Part shown: piece after piece, positions 19,389 to 27,288 of the stretch
Position numbering within the stretch: position 1 is the first letter of the stretch
Layout: each line of letters begins with the position of its first letter
Origin: Pseudanabaena sp. SR411
GTDB lineage: Bacteria; Cyanobacteriota; Cyanobacteriia; Pseudanabaenales; Pseudanabaenaceae
Assembly (NCBI RefSeq): GCF_002251945.1
Contig: NZ_NDHW01000075.1
Coordinates: forward strand, 1 to 42,937
Length of the DNA stretch: 42,937 nt
Reading direction: 5' to 3'
Program-made: the position numbers and the translations under genes
Notes under the pieces: generated by a model
Seen by the model: only the letters and a program-made list of their open reading frames with translations
Databases searched by the model: none
What the model was told of the DNA's origin: nothing

Positions 19389-20045
19389 ATGTTACCTTTT
19401 GAGCAAGATTCTGGTTTTAAACCAGACCAAATTTTAGAAAATCGAGGGCGAGTCGCCATCTTTATTGATGGCTCTAATCTTTTCTATGCCGCTCTACAAT
19501 TGGGGATCGAAATCGATTACACCAAGTTGCTTTTGTGCCTTACTGATGGCTCACGGTTACTCCGTGCCTTTTTCTATACAGGTGTTGATCGCACCAATGA
19601 AAAGCAGCAGGGATTTCTGTTGTGGATGCGTCGCAATGGCTATCGAGTTATTTCCAAAGAACTAGTTCAGTTACCCGATGGTTCCAAAAAAGCTAACCTT
19701 GATGTCGAAATTGCTGTAGACATGATGGCGCTAATTGGTTCCTATGACACAGCCGTACTTGTTAGTGGCGATGGGGATCTTGCCTATGCAGTTGATGCAG
19801 CGAGTTATCGCGGTGTACGTGTTGAAGTGGTCAGTTTGAGATCGATGACCAGCGATCATCTGATTAACGTTGCCGATCGCTACGTTGATCTTGAAGCAAT
19901 CAAAGAAGATATTATGAAAATATCGCGACCTCATTCGCCCAGTAATTTACCAAGTAATTTGCCTAGCACCGCACCATCGATCGCCAGCTATACCTATCGT
20001 CCGATCTCTGGAGTTGCATCCATAGACAGCGATCGTGACATTTAG
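19389..20045 (+). CDS. LabA-like NYN domain protein
   Basis: NYN domains have a PIN-like RNase fold. LabA in Synechococcus elongatus takes part in negative feedback on KaiC-dependent clock output. From the ATG at 19389 there are 218 residues with the core RVAIFIDGSNLFYAA (Asp27), KANLDVEIAVDMMAL (Asp105, Asp111) and LVSGDGDLAYAV (Asp128, Asp130), so the acidic site is complete. The C-terminus is a short S/P-rich tail with SNLPSNLPS repeats. A start at 19329 would add 20 residues with no visible ribosome site. The exact homologue type (LabA versus LalA) is not settled. Confidence 0.85.
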   Translation: MLPFEQDSGFKPDQILENRGRVAIFIDGSNLFYAALQLGIEIDYTKLLLCLTDGSRLLRAFFYTGVDRTNEKQQGFLLWMRRNGYRVISKELVQLPDGSKKANLDVEIAVDMMALIGSYDTAVLVSGDGDLAYAVDAASYRGVRVEVVSLRSMTSDHLINVADRYVDLEAIKEDIMKISRPHSPSNLPSNLPSTAPSIASYTYRPISGVASIDSDRDI

Positions 20046-20048
20046 GTT

Positions 20049-20095
20049 TTCAAAAATTAATGATGGGGGCTTAGCCCCCATCATTAATTTTTGAA
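20049..20095 (+). terminator. Perfect 22-bp palindrome, likely labA terminator
   Basis: The stem TTCAAAAATTAATGATGGGGGC (20049-20070 in position) pairs exactly with 20074-20095 around TTA. It starts three bases after the labA stop codon. The GGGGGC clamp and 3-nt loop match the palindrome family. Confidence 0.75.
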
Positions 20096-20128
20096 ATAAT
20101 TTTAAAATACAGATTAATTGCAAAAACA

Positions 20129-20157
20129 TTGACAGAAGTTGCCATTGTCAATATATT
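20129..20157 (+). promoter_or_regulatory. Sigma-70-type promoter for the rpsM cluster
   Basis: A consensus TTGACA (20129-20134) is followed 17 bp later by TATATT (20152-20157). Transcription would start near 20164, giving a leader of about 200 bases before the GTG of rpsM. Confidence 0.65.
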
Positions 20158-20366
20158 ATAGAGTTCGCTGTAAAATATTACGTCTTCGTAATTTGCTTCT
20201 GTCGATTGTAGCTAACCCACTGCATAGAACGCACGCTCTCACGAAGATAGTGTTGTACAGCCATCCGTCCTCAAATTTACTCATAAAACACCTGAAAAGG
20301 TCTGTCAACGAGTACTTTTAGGGCAAACATAACATTGAAAACTGACAACAAATTGGGAGACTTATA

Positions 20367-20750
20367 GTGGCTCGCATTGCAGGAGTTGACCTTCCGCGTG
20401 ACAAGCGCATCGAAATAGGACTAACGTACATATACGGAATCGGTCTAACTAGCGCCAAAAAAATCTTAGCAGCTACCAAAATAAACCCTGATACAAGGGT
20501 TAAAGAACTTACTGATCCTGAAGTAACAACTTTACGCCAAGAGGTAGAATCCAACTTTCAAGTAGAAGGCGATCTGCGTCGTCTCGAAGGTTTAAGCATC
20601 AAACGCCTAGTAGACATCGGTTGCTACCGAGGTCGTAGACATCGTATGGGTCTTCCTGTCCGTGGACAACGTACTCGCACCAATGCGCGTACTCGCCGTG
20701 GCGGTCGTCGTACTGTCGCAGGTAAGAAGAAGGCTCCAGGTAAGAAGTAA
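20367..20750 (+). CDS. rpsM: 30S ribosomal protein S13
   Basis: S13 sits in the head of the small subunit and contacts tRNA and L5. The 127 residues show [25 protein letters not shown] at the N-terminus, the helix-hairpin-helix [23 protein letters not shown], and the basic tail [15 protein letters not shown]. The start is GTG at 20367 with the ribosome site GGGAGA. It is the first gene of this ribosomal cluster; the usual upstream rpmJ is absent. Confidence 0.97.
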   Translation: MARIAGVDLPRDKRIEIGLTYIYGIGLTSAKKILAATKINPDTRVKELTDPEVTTLRQEVESNFQVEGDLRRLEGLSIKRLVDIGCYRGRRHRMGLPVRGQRTRTNARTRRGGRRTVAGKKKAPGKK

Positions 20751-20770
20751 GTAAGGATTAATACGAAACA

Positions 20771-21166
20771 ATGGCTCGTCAAACAACTCGTAGAACTGGC
20801 GCACGTAAGAATAAGCGCAATGTCCCTAATGGAGTCGCTTACATCCAGTCTACTTTTAACAACACTATCGTCACGATCGCAGACACTGTTGGAGATGTGA
20901 TCTCATGGTCTTCGGCTGGTGCTAGTGGCTTTAAGGGCGCGAAGAAGGGTACTCCATTTGCAGCCCAAACTGCTGCCGAATCGGCGGCTAGAAGAGCGAT
21001 GGAACAAGGAATGCGTCAGGTTGAAGTAATGGTCACAGGTCCTGGATCAGGTCGCGAAACCGCAGTGAGAGCATTGCAAGCTGCTGGTTTAGAGATCACC
21101 CTTATTCGTGATATTACTCCTATTCCTCACAATGGCTGTCGTCCTCCAAAGCGCAGACGTGTGTAA
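20771..21166 (+). CDS. rpsK: 30S ribosomal protein S11
   Basis: S11 lies on the platform of the small subunit near the mRNA exit. The 131 residues are the usual length and show [49 protein letters not shown] and the C-terminal [20 protein letters not shown]. It follows rpsM by 20 bases in the same operon. The 130-base gap to rpoA holds an attacgaatta-type hairpin. Confidence 0.98.
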   Translation: MARQTTRRTGARKNKRNVPNGVAYIQSTFNNTIVTIADTVGDVISWSSAGASGFKGAKKGTPFAAQTAAESAARRAMEQGMRQVEVMVTGPGSGRETAVRALQAAGLEITLIRDITPIPHNGCRPPKRRRV

Positions 21167-21167
21167 C

Positions 21168-21235
21168 CAATTACGAATTAGAAATTACGAATTAGAAACT
21201 AAGCTCATAATTCGTAACTCGTAATTCGTAATTCC
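21168..21235. repeat. AATTACGAATTA-type inverted repeat in the rpsK-rpoA gap
   Basis: Two direct copies of ATTACGAATTAGAAA face the complementary TTCGTAACTCGTAATTCGTAATT, so the region can fold into a long AT-rich hairpin. Similar words occur at about 4092-4115, upstream of the cheW gene. Because rpoA must be transcribed through it, it is unlikely to be a full terminator. Confidence 0.7.
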
Positions 21236-21296
21236 CCAATTCTCTAATTTCTCCCTTTGATTTTCGTTTACTCTTGCAGACTAAGTCGGTACAAAT

Positions 21297-22250
21297 ATGG
21301 CACAGTTTCAGGTTGAGTGCGTTGCATCCCACACAGAAAAAGACAATAGCCAGTACAGCCAATTCGTACTGGAACCACTAGATCGGGGGCAAGGCATTAC
21401 CATTGGAAATGCGCTCAGACGGGTATTGCTCTCCAATCTTGAGGGTGCGGCTGTCACTGCTGTTCGCATAGCTGGTGTCAACCATGAGTTTGCGACGATT
21501 CCAGGCGTGCGGGAAGACGTTTTGGATTTGATGCTCAACTTGAAAGAACTAGTGCTGAAGTCTTATAGCTCAGCACCGCAGATCATTCGTTTGGTAGAGC
21601 GCGGTTCAAAATTAGTCACGGCTACCAGTTTTCATTCTTTGCCATCGGACATTGAGATTGTCAATCCTAACCAATACATCGCAACTCTCAGTGAGGGTGC
21701 AACTTTGGAGATGGAACTCACAATCGAACGTGGTAAAGGCTATCGCTCGGTAGACCGCTCTAAGGAAGATCACAGTTCTCCGATTGATACACTCAAGATT
21801 GATGCTGTGTTTATGCCTGTGCGTAAGGTCAAGTATGAGATTAAAGACGCTCGGATCGGTGATGCGATCAACAAAGAGAGTCTGCTAATCGATATTTGGA
21901 CAAATGGCAGCATTACACCTCAAGAAGCACTTAGCCAAGCCGCTAGTGTGTTGGTGAATTTGTTCTCGCCCTTGCAAGAAATCACTCTTGCGCCTTCGTT
22001 GCCCCAAGAACGTGATGAGCAAGACGAAACTAAGCAAATTCACATTGAAGAATTGCAACTATCTGTTAGAGCTTATAACTGTCTCAAACGCGCTCAGATT
22101 AACACTGTTGCGGATTTGTTGGAATACACCCAAGACGATTTACTGGAAATCAAAAACTTTGGTCAAAAATCGGCTGAGGAAGTTATGGATGCCCTTAAAC
22201 AGCATCTTGGCTTGACCTTAACTGAGTCCAAAGCTTCTAAAGTTCTGTAA
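21297..22250 (+). CDS. rpoA: RNA polymerase subunit alpha
   Basis: The alpha dimer nucleates core polymerase assembly, and its C-terminal domain contacts UP elements and activators. The 317 residues contain the N-terminal assembly domain (DRGQGITIGNALRRVLLSNLEG; FATIPGVREDVLDLMLNLK) and a complete C-terminal domain (about 245-310: LQLSVRAYNCLKRAQINTVADLLEYTQDDLLEIKNFGQKSAEEV). The length is normal for cyanobacteria. It is in the order rpsM-rpsK-rpoA-rplQ. Confidence 0.98.
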   Translation: MAQFQVECVASHTEKDNSQYSQFVLEPLDRGQGITIGNALRRVLLSNLEGAAVTAVRIAGVNHEFATIPGVREDVLDLMLNLKELVLKSYSSAPQIIRLVERGSKLVTATSFHSLPSDIEIVNPNQYIATLSEGATLEMELTIERGKGYRSVDRSKEDHSSPIDTLKIDAVFMPVRKVKYEIKDARIGDAINKESLLIDIWTNGSITPQEALSQAASVLVNLFSPLQEITLAPSLPQERDEQDETKQIHIEELQLSVRAYNCLKRAQINTVADLLEYTQDDLLEIKNFGQKSAEEVMDALKQHLGLTLTESKASKVL

Positions 22251-22309
22251 AAAAGCAAAATCTCTTTATCGCTAAAGAGTTTGGTTTCATATCCATCTAG
22301 TACACACCT

Positions 22310-22744
22310 ATGCGTCACCGTTGTAAAACCCCCCAGCTTAACAAGGCTGCCGATCAGCGCAAAGCTCTCCTACGGGCTTTGACCACTGAGCTAATCCTCA
22401 GAGGCGAAATTAAGACCACCAGAGCTAAGGCTGATGCCGTTCGTAGCAGCGTTGATCACATGATCACCCTTGCTAAAGATGGTTCGCTGCACGCTCGTCG
22501 TCAAGCGATCTCCTACCTATACGATATTTCGGTTAAAGATGGCGAACCCGTTAGCGATCGTCCTCAGACCAAAACTAAACAAGAGCAATTACCCGAAGAA
22601 GAGCGCGTAACTACCTTGGTTGACTTGTTGTTCACCCAAGCAAAGGATCGCTATGCTGAGCGTAATGGTGGTTATACCCGTATCGTTCGCACAGTTAGCC
22701 GTCGTGGTGACAATGCTGAAATGGCGATCTTGCAACTTGTGTAA
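22310..22744 (+). CDS. rplQ: 50S ribosomal protein L17 with an internal insertion
   Basis: L17 lies near the exit tunnel of the large subunit. The N-terminus ([20 protein letters not shown], then [17 protein letters not shown]) and C-terminus ([22 protein letters not shown]) are standard. The protein has 144 residues, where about 116 is usual. The extra segment is a charged stretch around 89-115 ([15 protein letters not shown]...EEERV) placed between YLYD and the [13 protein letters not shown] helix. It is in frame and intact, so it appears to be a lineage feature. It overlaps no other gene, and truA begins 8 bases after its end. Confidence 0.95.
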   Translation: MRHRCKTPQLNKAADQRKALLRALTTELILRGEIKTTRAKADAVRSSVDHMITLAKDGSLHARRQAISYLYDISVKDGEPVSDRPQTKTKQEQLPEEERVTTLVDLLFTQAKDRYAERNGGYTRIVRTVSRRGDNAEMAILQLV

Positions 22745-22752
22745 GCATCAAG

Positions 22753-23592
22753 ATGTTCTCTGCTGATTCTGAGTCTCCCCATCGTATTGCTTTAGTTATT
22801 CAATACTTAGGTACATACTTTTATGGGTGGCAAAGGCAGCCAAATCATCCCAGTGTGCAGCAAACGATTGAAGAAGCGATCGCTAAGATTTGCGGAAAAC
22901 CAACCGTTTTGCATAGTGCAGGCAGAACAGATACAGGCGTTCATGCTGCGGCTCAAGTAGCGCATTTTGATACGTCAAGCATGATCCCTCCCCAACGTTG
23001 GGCAAAGGTACTTAATAGTTATTTGCCTGAAGGGATTTTGATCTGTGGATCAACGGAAGTAGCAAGCGACTGGCACGCAAGATTTTCGGCGACATGGCGG
23101 CGTTATCGTTACACGATTTACACCGCAGCAATTCCGAATCTGTTTGTAAAGCCGTTTAGCTGGCACTACTACCACGATCACCTTGATGAAAAGCTGATCC
23201 ATCAAGCCTTGCAGCCGATGTTAGGTGAGCAAGACATGGCAGCATTTCAGAGAGCAGGTTCAAGTCGTCCCCATAGTCGCCTTGAGCTTCAAGAAGCCCT
23301 ATGTTGGCGAGATGGAGATTTTGTCCATGTGGAAGTCCAAGCAAGTGGCTTTTTGTACGGCATGATTCGCCTGTTAGTAGGGCAATTAGTCGATGTGGGG
23401 CGTTCGCGTCTGAGTGTCGAAGCCTTTACGAGCATTTGGCAAGAAAAACGTCGTATTGAAGTTAAGTATGCTGCTCCCCCACAAGGATTGTGCCTATTGG
23501 CGATCGGCTATGTCGATAACCCATTTGCGGAATTCGCATCGCGCAAGCAAACGCTAGGTTTAAATGATAGCCATGTACTTAACTTGGTCTGA
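22753..23592 (+). CDS. truA: tRNA pseudouridine(38-40) synthase TruA
   Basis: The enzyme isomerises uridines 38-40 in the anticodon stem of many tRNAs. The 279 residues show the catalytic loop SAGRTDTGVHA with Asp60, GWQRQPNHPSVQ, the RRYRYTIY motif, and the C-terminal ASGFLYGMIRLLVGQLVDVGRSR. It is placed between rplQ and rplM, as in many cyanobacteria. The short unconserved N-terminus (MFSADSESPH) fits the ATG at 22753. Confidence 0.97.
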   Translation: MFSADSESPHRIALVIQYLGTYFYGWQRQPNHPSVQQTIEEAIAKICGKPTVLHSAGRTDTGVHAAAQVAHFDTSSMIPPQRWAKVLNSYLPEGILICGSTEVASDWHARFSATWRRYRYTIYTAAIPNLFVKPFSWHYYHDHLDEKLIHQALQPMLGEQDMAAFQRAGSSRPHSRLELQEALCWRDGDFVHVEVQASGFLYGMIRLLVGQLVDVGRSRLSVEAFTSIWQEKRRIEVKYAAPPQGLCLLAIGYVDNPFAEFASRKQTLGLNDSHVLNLV

Positions 23593-23697
23593 ATTTTAAA
23601 AGCTAACCTGTCCCAAACTAAAAAGTTTGATAAATATATTTCCCAAATATATTTTCCAGATAAATATCATAGATAAATCTCGTTTGTAGAGAAACTA

Positions 23698-24165
23698 ATG
23701 ACTACAACTACACTTACTCCCAATAAAAGCTACCTACCAAAAGATCCTGATCGCAAATGGTATGTCATTGATGCGGAAGGTCAGCGCCTAGGAAGACTTG
23801 CTAGCGCGATCGCGGTAATCCTACGCGGCAAAAATAAGCCCATCTATACACCCCATCTAGATACTGGTGATTTCGTCGTTGTGATCAACGCCGAAAAAAT
23901 TGCTGTAACTGGCAAAAAATCCACCCAAAAGCTATACAGAAGACATTCTGGTCGCCCAGGTGGGATGAAGGAAGAGACCTTTGACAAAGTAATTGCGCGT
24001 GTGCCTGAACGTATTCTTGAAACTGCCATTAAAGGTATGTTGCCAAAGAATACCCTCGGTCGTCAGCTTTTCACTAAGCTCAAGGTTTATAAGGGCGCTA
24101 GCCATCCCCATGAGGCGCAACAGCCTGAAACCTTGGTCATCAACACCATTCCATCGCTGAAGTAG
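23698..24165 (+). CDS. rplM: 50S ribosomal protein L13
   Basis: L13 is an early-assembly protein of the large subunit. The 155 residues show [60 protein letters not shown] and [14 protein letters not shown]. It is followed after 12 bases by rpsI, the universal pairing. A 105-base AT-rich gap separates it from truA. Confidence 0.98.
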   Translation: MTTTTLTPNKSYLPKDPDRKWYVIDAEGQRLGRLASAIAVILRGKNKPIYTPHLDTGDFVVVINAEKIAVTGKKSTQKLYRRHSGRPGGMKEETFDKVIARVPERILETAIKGMLPKNTLGRQLFTKLKVYKGASHPHEAQQPETLVINTIPSLK

Positions 24166-24177
24166 GAGAAATCACAG

Positions 24178-24591
24178 ATGTCAGATACTGAACGTTCTAA
24201 TCGTGCTGTTTACTGGGGAACTGGTCGTCGTAAAAGAGCGATCGCTCGTGTACGCCTCGTCCCAGGTGAAGGCAAAATCGTGATCAATGGTAAGCCAGGT
24301 GATCTGTATTTGCAGTTCAATCCTAGCTATATCTCAGGTGTAAAGGCTCCTCTAGAAACCTTGGGCTTGGAAAATGAGTACGATGTTTTGGTCAATGCCC
24401 ATGGTGGTGGTGTCACTGGTCAAGCTGATGCAATTCGCTTGGGTGTTGCTCGTGCATTATGTGAACTTGCTCCCGAAAACCGTAAGCCTCTCAAGGTTGA
24501 AGGCTATATGACCCGTGATCCTCGTTGTAAGGAGCGTAAGAAATACGGGCTTAAGAAAGCTCGTAAAGCTCCTCAATACTCGAAACGGTAA
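24178..24591 (+). CDS. rpsI: 30S ribosomal protein S9
   Basis: S9 has a basic tail that reaches the P-site tRNA. The 137 residues show [28 protein letters not shown], the central [19 protein letters not shown] and the C-terminal [15 protein letters not shown] ending in the conserved K-R. The ribosome site GGAG lies upstream. It is the last gene of the cluster and precedes a strong terminator; rpmE is not adjacent. Confidence 0.98.
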   Translation: MSDTERSNRAVYWGTGRRKRAIARVRLVPGEGKIVINGKPGDLYLQFNPSYISGVKAPLETLGLENEYDVLVNAHGGGVTGQADAIRLGVARALCELAPENRKPLKVEGYMTRDPRCKERKKYGLKKARKAPQYSKR

Positions 24592-24604
24592 TCATTTACC
24601 TCAC

Positions 24605-24635
24605 AAAAAAAGCCTCGCAATGCGAGGCTTTTTTT
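24605..24635 (+). terminator. Intrinsic terminator of the ribosomal cluster
   Basis: A-run, stem GCCTCGC, loop AAT, GCGAGGC and a run of seven T. It is a textbook intrinsic terminator 13 bases after the rpsI stop codon. Confidence 0.92.
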
Positions 24636-24640
24636 ATTTG

Positions 24641-24675
24641 AAACATAGGATAGCGCGAAGCGCTATCCTATGTTT
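24641..24675. repeat. GC-capped palindrome containing a stop codon
   Basis: The perfect 16-bp stem AAACATAGGATAGCGC (24641-24656) with loop GAA pairs with 24660-24675. The stop codon of the minus-strand gene at 24668 lies in the right arm. Confidence 0.85.
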
Positions 24676-25201
24676 TTTCAATGCCATGATCTAAAACTTC
24701 ATAGTAAAGCGGCAGGTATCCCGACTTGATGCCACCGTCTTCTTTGGCTTTGTCTAAATTGCCGCGCAAAGTATGGCTGTTATGAACGCTGTAGATTTCG
24801 TAGCGATCGCCTATAAACACATAGTCAGCAACATCGGTAAACTCTTCACCTTTAACTAGTTGCCAGCGATCGTCTATATAGGCAAAATGATAATCGGCGA
24901 GATCTGGACTTGAGGATGGACGCTCGACTGCCGCAGATATTTCACCAGTGTAATGGGGATTTTTATCATTAGGTGGGATAACTTTACTGGTAACGTTGCG
25001 ATAAAAACAGCTTTCGTTATAGCAAAATCTTAGTTTTGCCATTTTGTTTTTGATAATCTCAAAGCGCTCGATGATCTGAGTTGAAGAAAGCTCACTTGCT
25101 GCGGAAACTTTTGGAGCAAGGGTGTTAGTGAAGGTTATCCCAAGGCAAATTACACAAATTAAAAAAATATTGGCAAGCGATCGCCATTGCTTACTGGTCA
25201 T
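24668..25201 (-). CDS. Secreted protein of unknown function
   Basis: No family is recognised. From the ATG at 25201 the protein has 177 residues: an N-terminal signal sequence (hydrophobic about 11-26, likely cleavage after KVSA), then a helical segment, a possible disulfide pair in RFCYNESCFYRN, and a beta-rich part with DYHFAYIDDRWQLVKGEEF and DYVFIGDRYEIYSV. The second half resembles small periplasmic repeat-like domains. An alternative ATG at 25234 would lengthen the leader. It may be co-transcribed with the Hpt gene just upstream. Confidence 0.65.
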   Translation of the reverse strand: MTSKQWRSLANIFLICVICLGITFTNTLAPKVSAASELSSTQIIERFEIIKNKMAKLRFCYNESCFYRNVTSKVIPPNDKNPHYTGEISAAVERPSSSPDLADYHFAYIDDRWQLVKGEEFTDVADYVFIGDRYEIYSVHNSHTLRGNLDKAKEDGGIKSGYLPLYYEVLDHGIEKT

Positions 25202-25242
25202 AAAGTTTATAGTTCTTAAAACTATATTATCCATGGCTAAGA

Positions 25243-25617
25243 TTAAATTTTTTTCTGGACTGACAAAGTGGCTAATTTTTCGTGAATAAATAACTCCACA
25301 GCCTGTATTTTTCCGAACATATCATTAATAAGTTCTATAGCTCTTTCCTGATCTTGACCTTGATCTAGTTTCTCAAGTTGTCCTGCCAAGGTCTGGATTT
25401 GCAAAGCTCCCACATTTGCACTAGAACCTTTTAGGTGATGGGCTTCACCCATAATTTTTGACCAATCATTTCTAATAACTGCATCACGAATTGTTTCAAT
25501 ACGCTGTGAGACATCTTCAACATAAACCTGTAAAACTTCAATCTCAAACTCGATATCTCCCTCTGATATTTGATTAAGTTGTTCTAAGTTAACAGGTGAG
25601 TCTGGTTGTTGATTCAT
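25243..25617 (-). CDS. Histidine phosphotransfer (Hpt) domain protein
   Basis: Hpt proteins pass phosphate between receivers in phosphorelays. The 124 residues are a single domain with the site AHHLKGSSANVGA, where His60 is the probable phosphorylated residue. The N-terminal QLNQISEGDIEFEIEVLQVYVED helix is typical. No kinase is adjacent, so the partner is unknown; the hybrid CheA of this window already has its own Hpt domain. Confidence 0.88.
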   Translation of the reverse strand: MNQQPDSPVNLEQLNQISEGDIEFEIEVLQVYVEDVSQRIETIRDAVIRNDWSKIMGEAHHLKGSSANVGALQIQTLAGQLEKLDQGQDQERAIELINDMFGKIQAVELFIHEKLATLSVQKKI

Positions 25618-25981
25618 ATAGATAAAAGCCTTACAGCGATTAACTTAGCTAATTTAAGCTTGTATCTGGCTAAACTACCATGTATACAATCCAAAAATCC
25701 AGTAAGTAGATGAGCATAATTAATTACAAACCCAAACCCGTAAGTTTGCGACCCGCAGGGTCGCAAACTTACGGGTTTGGGTAATTTATTCTGCACAGGT
25801 ACTTAACTAAAAAAAGCAATTCAAAAGCATTTTAGGCGATCGCGATATCGATGTTAGAATGAGAAGCAATTGTAAAGATTTGCAAAGTCAACTATTTATC
25901 CAAAATTTATTAGATTTGGCAGTGCTTAGCCTTGTCAAGCCTAATCTCATCAAAATTTAAACAAGACGAGTCATATCGACC
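25618..25981. other. Divergent gap between the Hpt gene and arsA
   Basis: It contains a strong palindrome (25730-25782) and otherwise AT-rich sequence with one GCGATCGC. Promoters for both genes should lie here, but no hexamer pair is clear. A short ORF at 25614-25796 lies largely in the palindrome and is not called. Confidence 0.55.
25730..25782. repeat. Perfect 25-bp-stem palindrome in a divergent gap
   Basis: Arms 25730-25754 and 25758-25782 are exact complements around GCA, starting ACCCAAACCCGTAAG. It shares the CCCGTAA...TTACGGG core and GCA loop with the palindrome at 38653-38698. Neither neighbour ends here, so it is not their terminator. Confidence 0.88.
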
Positions 25982-27163
25982 ATGCGTATCATTTTAATGA
26001 CAGGAAAAGGCGGAGTTGGCAAAACTTCTGTCGCCGCAGCCACAGGTTTACGCTGTGCTGAATTGGGTTATAAAACTTTAGTCTTGAGTACCGATCCTGC
26101 TCACTCTCTTGCCGATAGCTTTATGGTCGAGTTGGGGCATGATCCTAAAGAAGTCCGACCCAATCTCTGGGGAGCGGAGTTAGATGCATTAAGGGAGCTA
26201 GAAGGAAACTGGGGTGCGGTCAAGCGTTATATTAGTGAAGTTCTCCAAGCAAGGGGTTTGGAGGGTGTTCAGGCTGAAGAATTAGCCATCTTACCAGGAA
26301 TGGATGAGATTTTTGGTTTAGTGCGTGTGAAGCGTCACTATGATGAAAAGGAATATGACGTATTAGTAATTGACTCTGCACCTACGGGTACAGCCCTCCG
26401 CCTGCTTTCTTTACCAGAAGTAGCAGGTTGGTATATGCGGAAGTTTTATAAACCATTACAGGGGATGGCTCAGGTTCTGAGTCCTGTATTTGAGCCTATT
26501 TTTAAGCGGGTAACTGGCTTCTCATTGCCCAACAAAGAAGTGATGGATGCTCCCTATGAGTTCTATGAAGAATTAGAAGCTTTAGAAAAAATTCTCACGG
26601 ACAATACCACCACAACTGTCCGACTGGTAACTAATCCTGAAAAGATGGTGATCAATGAGTCCTTGAGAGCGCATTCCTATCTCAGTCTCTACAATGTTGC
26701 CACAGATATGGTGATTGCCAATCGGATTATTCCTGAAGAAGTGCAAGATCCATTCTTTAAGGCGTGGAAAGACAATCAGAAGCAATATTGCGAGCAAATT
26801 CATCGTGATTTCCATCCTCTGCCGATCAAGCAGATTCCACTTTATGCTGAAGAGATGTGTGGGATTGCTGCCCTAGAGCGCTTAAAAGAGACTTTATATG
26901 GTGATGAAGATCCTTCGCAGGTCTATTACAAAGAAAATACAATGCGGGTGGTGGAAGAAAACAAGCAGTATCGTTTAGAGTTGTATTTGCCAGGTGTCCC
27001 CAAAGAAAAGATCGAGTTAACGAAGACTGGTGATGAGCTAAACATCCGCATTGGCAATCATCGCCGCAATTTAGTATTGCCGCAAGCTCTATCGGTTCTC
27101 CAAACCGCTGGTGCAAAGATGGAAGATGATTATCTAAAGATCCGCTTTTCTACTCCTGTATAG
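25982..27163 (+). CDS. ArsA/Get3-family ATPase with Hsp20-like C-terminal domain
   Basis: The family has a deviant Walker A site. Here GKGGVGKT lies at 8-15, followed by [13 protein letters not shown] and [14 protein letters not shown]. The 393 residues end in an alpha-crystallin-like segment (about 310-393: [27 protein letters not shown]), the layout annotated as ArsA_HSP20. Get3 delivers tail-anchored proteins. The cyanobacterial role is not established, and no arsenic genes are adjacent, so arsenite transport is unlikely. It converges on the gene at 27289 across a palindrome. Confidence 0.88.
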   Translation: MRIILMTGKGGVGKTSVAAATGLRCAELGYKTLVLSTDPAHSLADSFMVELGHDPKEVRPNLWGAELDALRELEGNWGAVKRYISEVLQARGLEGVQAEELAILPGMDEIFGLVRVKRHYDEKEYDVLVIDSAPTGTALRLLSLPEVAGWYMRKFYKPLQGMAQVLSPVFEPIFKRVTGFSLPNKEVMDAPYEFYEELEALEKILTDNTTTTVRLVTNPEKMVINESLRAHSYLSLYNVATDMVIANRIIPEEVQDPFFKAWKDNQKQYCEQIHRDFHPLPIKQIPLYAEEMCGIAALERLKETLYGDEDPSQVYYKENTMRVVEENKQYRLELYLPGVPKEKIELTKTGDELNIRIGNHRRNLVLPQALSVLQTAGAKMEDDYLKIRFSTPV

Positions 27164-27218
27164 ACAATTTAGGCGATCGCCTACTCTCTTCCCACTGAAA
27201 GAATAGGTGTTGTAAAGT

Positions 27219-27263
27219 AAAAAGTTAGTGGTGTGCAGCTTTGCCGCACACCACTAACTTTTT
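27219..27263. repeat. Palindrome between convergent genes
   Basis: The stem AAAAAGTTAGTGGTGTGC (27219-27236) pairs exactly with 27246-27263. The tip is AGCTTTGCC, giving GC-TTT-GC after one mismatch. It is suitably placed as a bidirectional terminator for arsA and the convergent gene. Confidence 0.8.
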
Positions 27264-27288
27264 CGGGGATAAGGGAGCAACATTTTTG

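Larger units (their letters stand above)
20046..20366. other. Gap between labA and rpsM: palindrome, promoter and long leader
   Basis: It holds the labA palindrome (20049-20095), a good promoter (20129-20157) and an untranslated leader of about 200 bases. The leader has a small ATTACG-TCTT-CGTAAT hairpin near 20174-20190. No rpmJ (L36) or other ribosomal gene is seen. A 60-codon ORF at 20139-20321 resembles nothing known and is not called. Confidence 0.6.

Noticed and set aside
20139-20321. 60-codon ORF in the rpsM leader
   Set aside because: It overlaps the promoter region and leader, does not resemble L36 or any ribosomal protein, and lacks a ribosome site.
25982-27163. Arsenite efflux ATPase
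   Set aside because: No arsB, arsR or arsC nearby, a single ATPase half and an Hsp20-like tail; a Get3-like role fits better.
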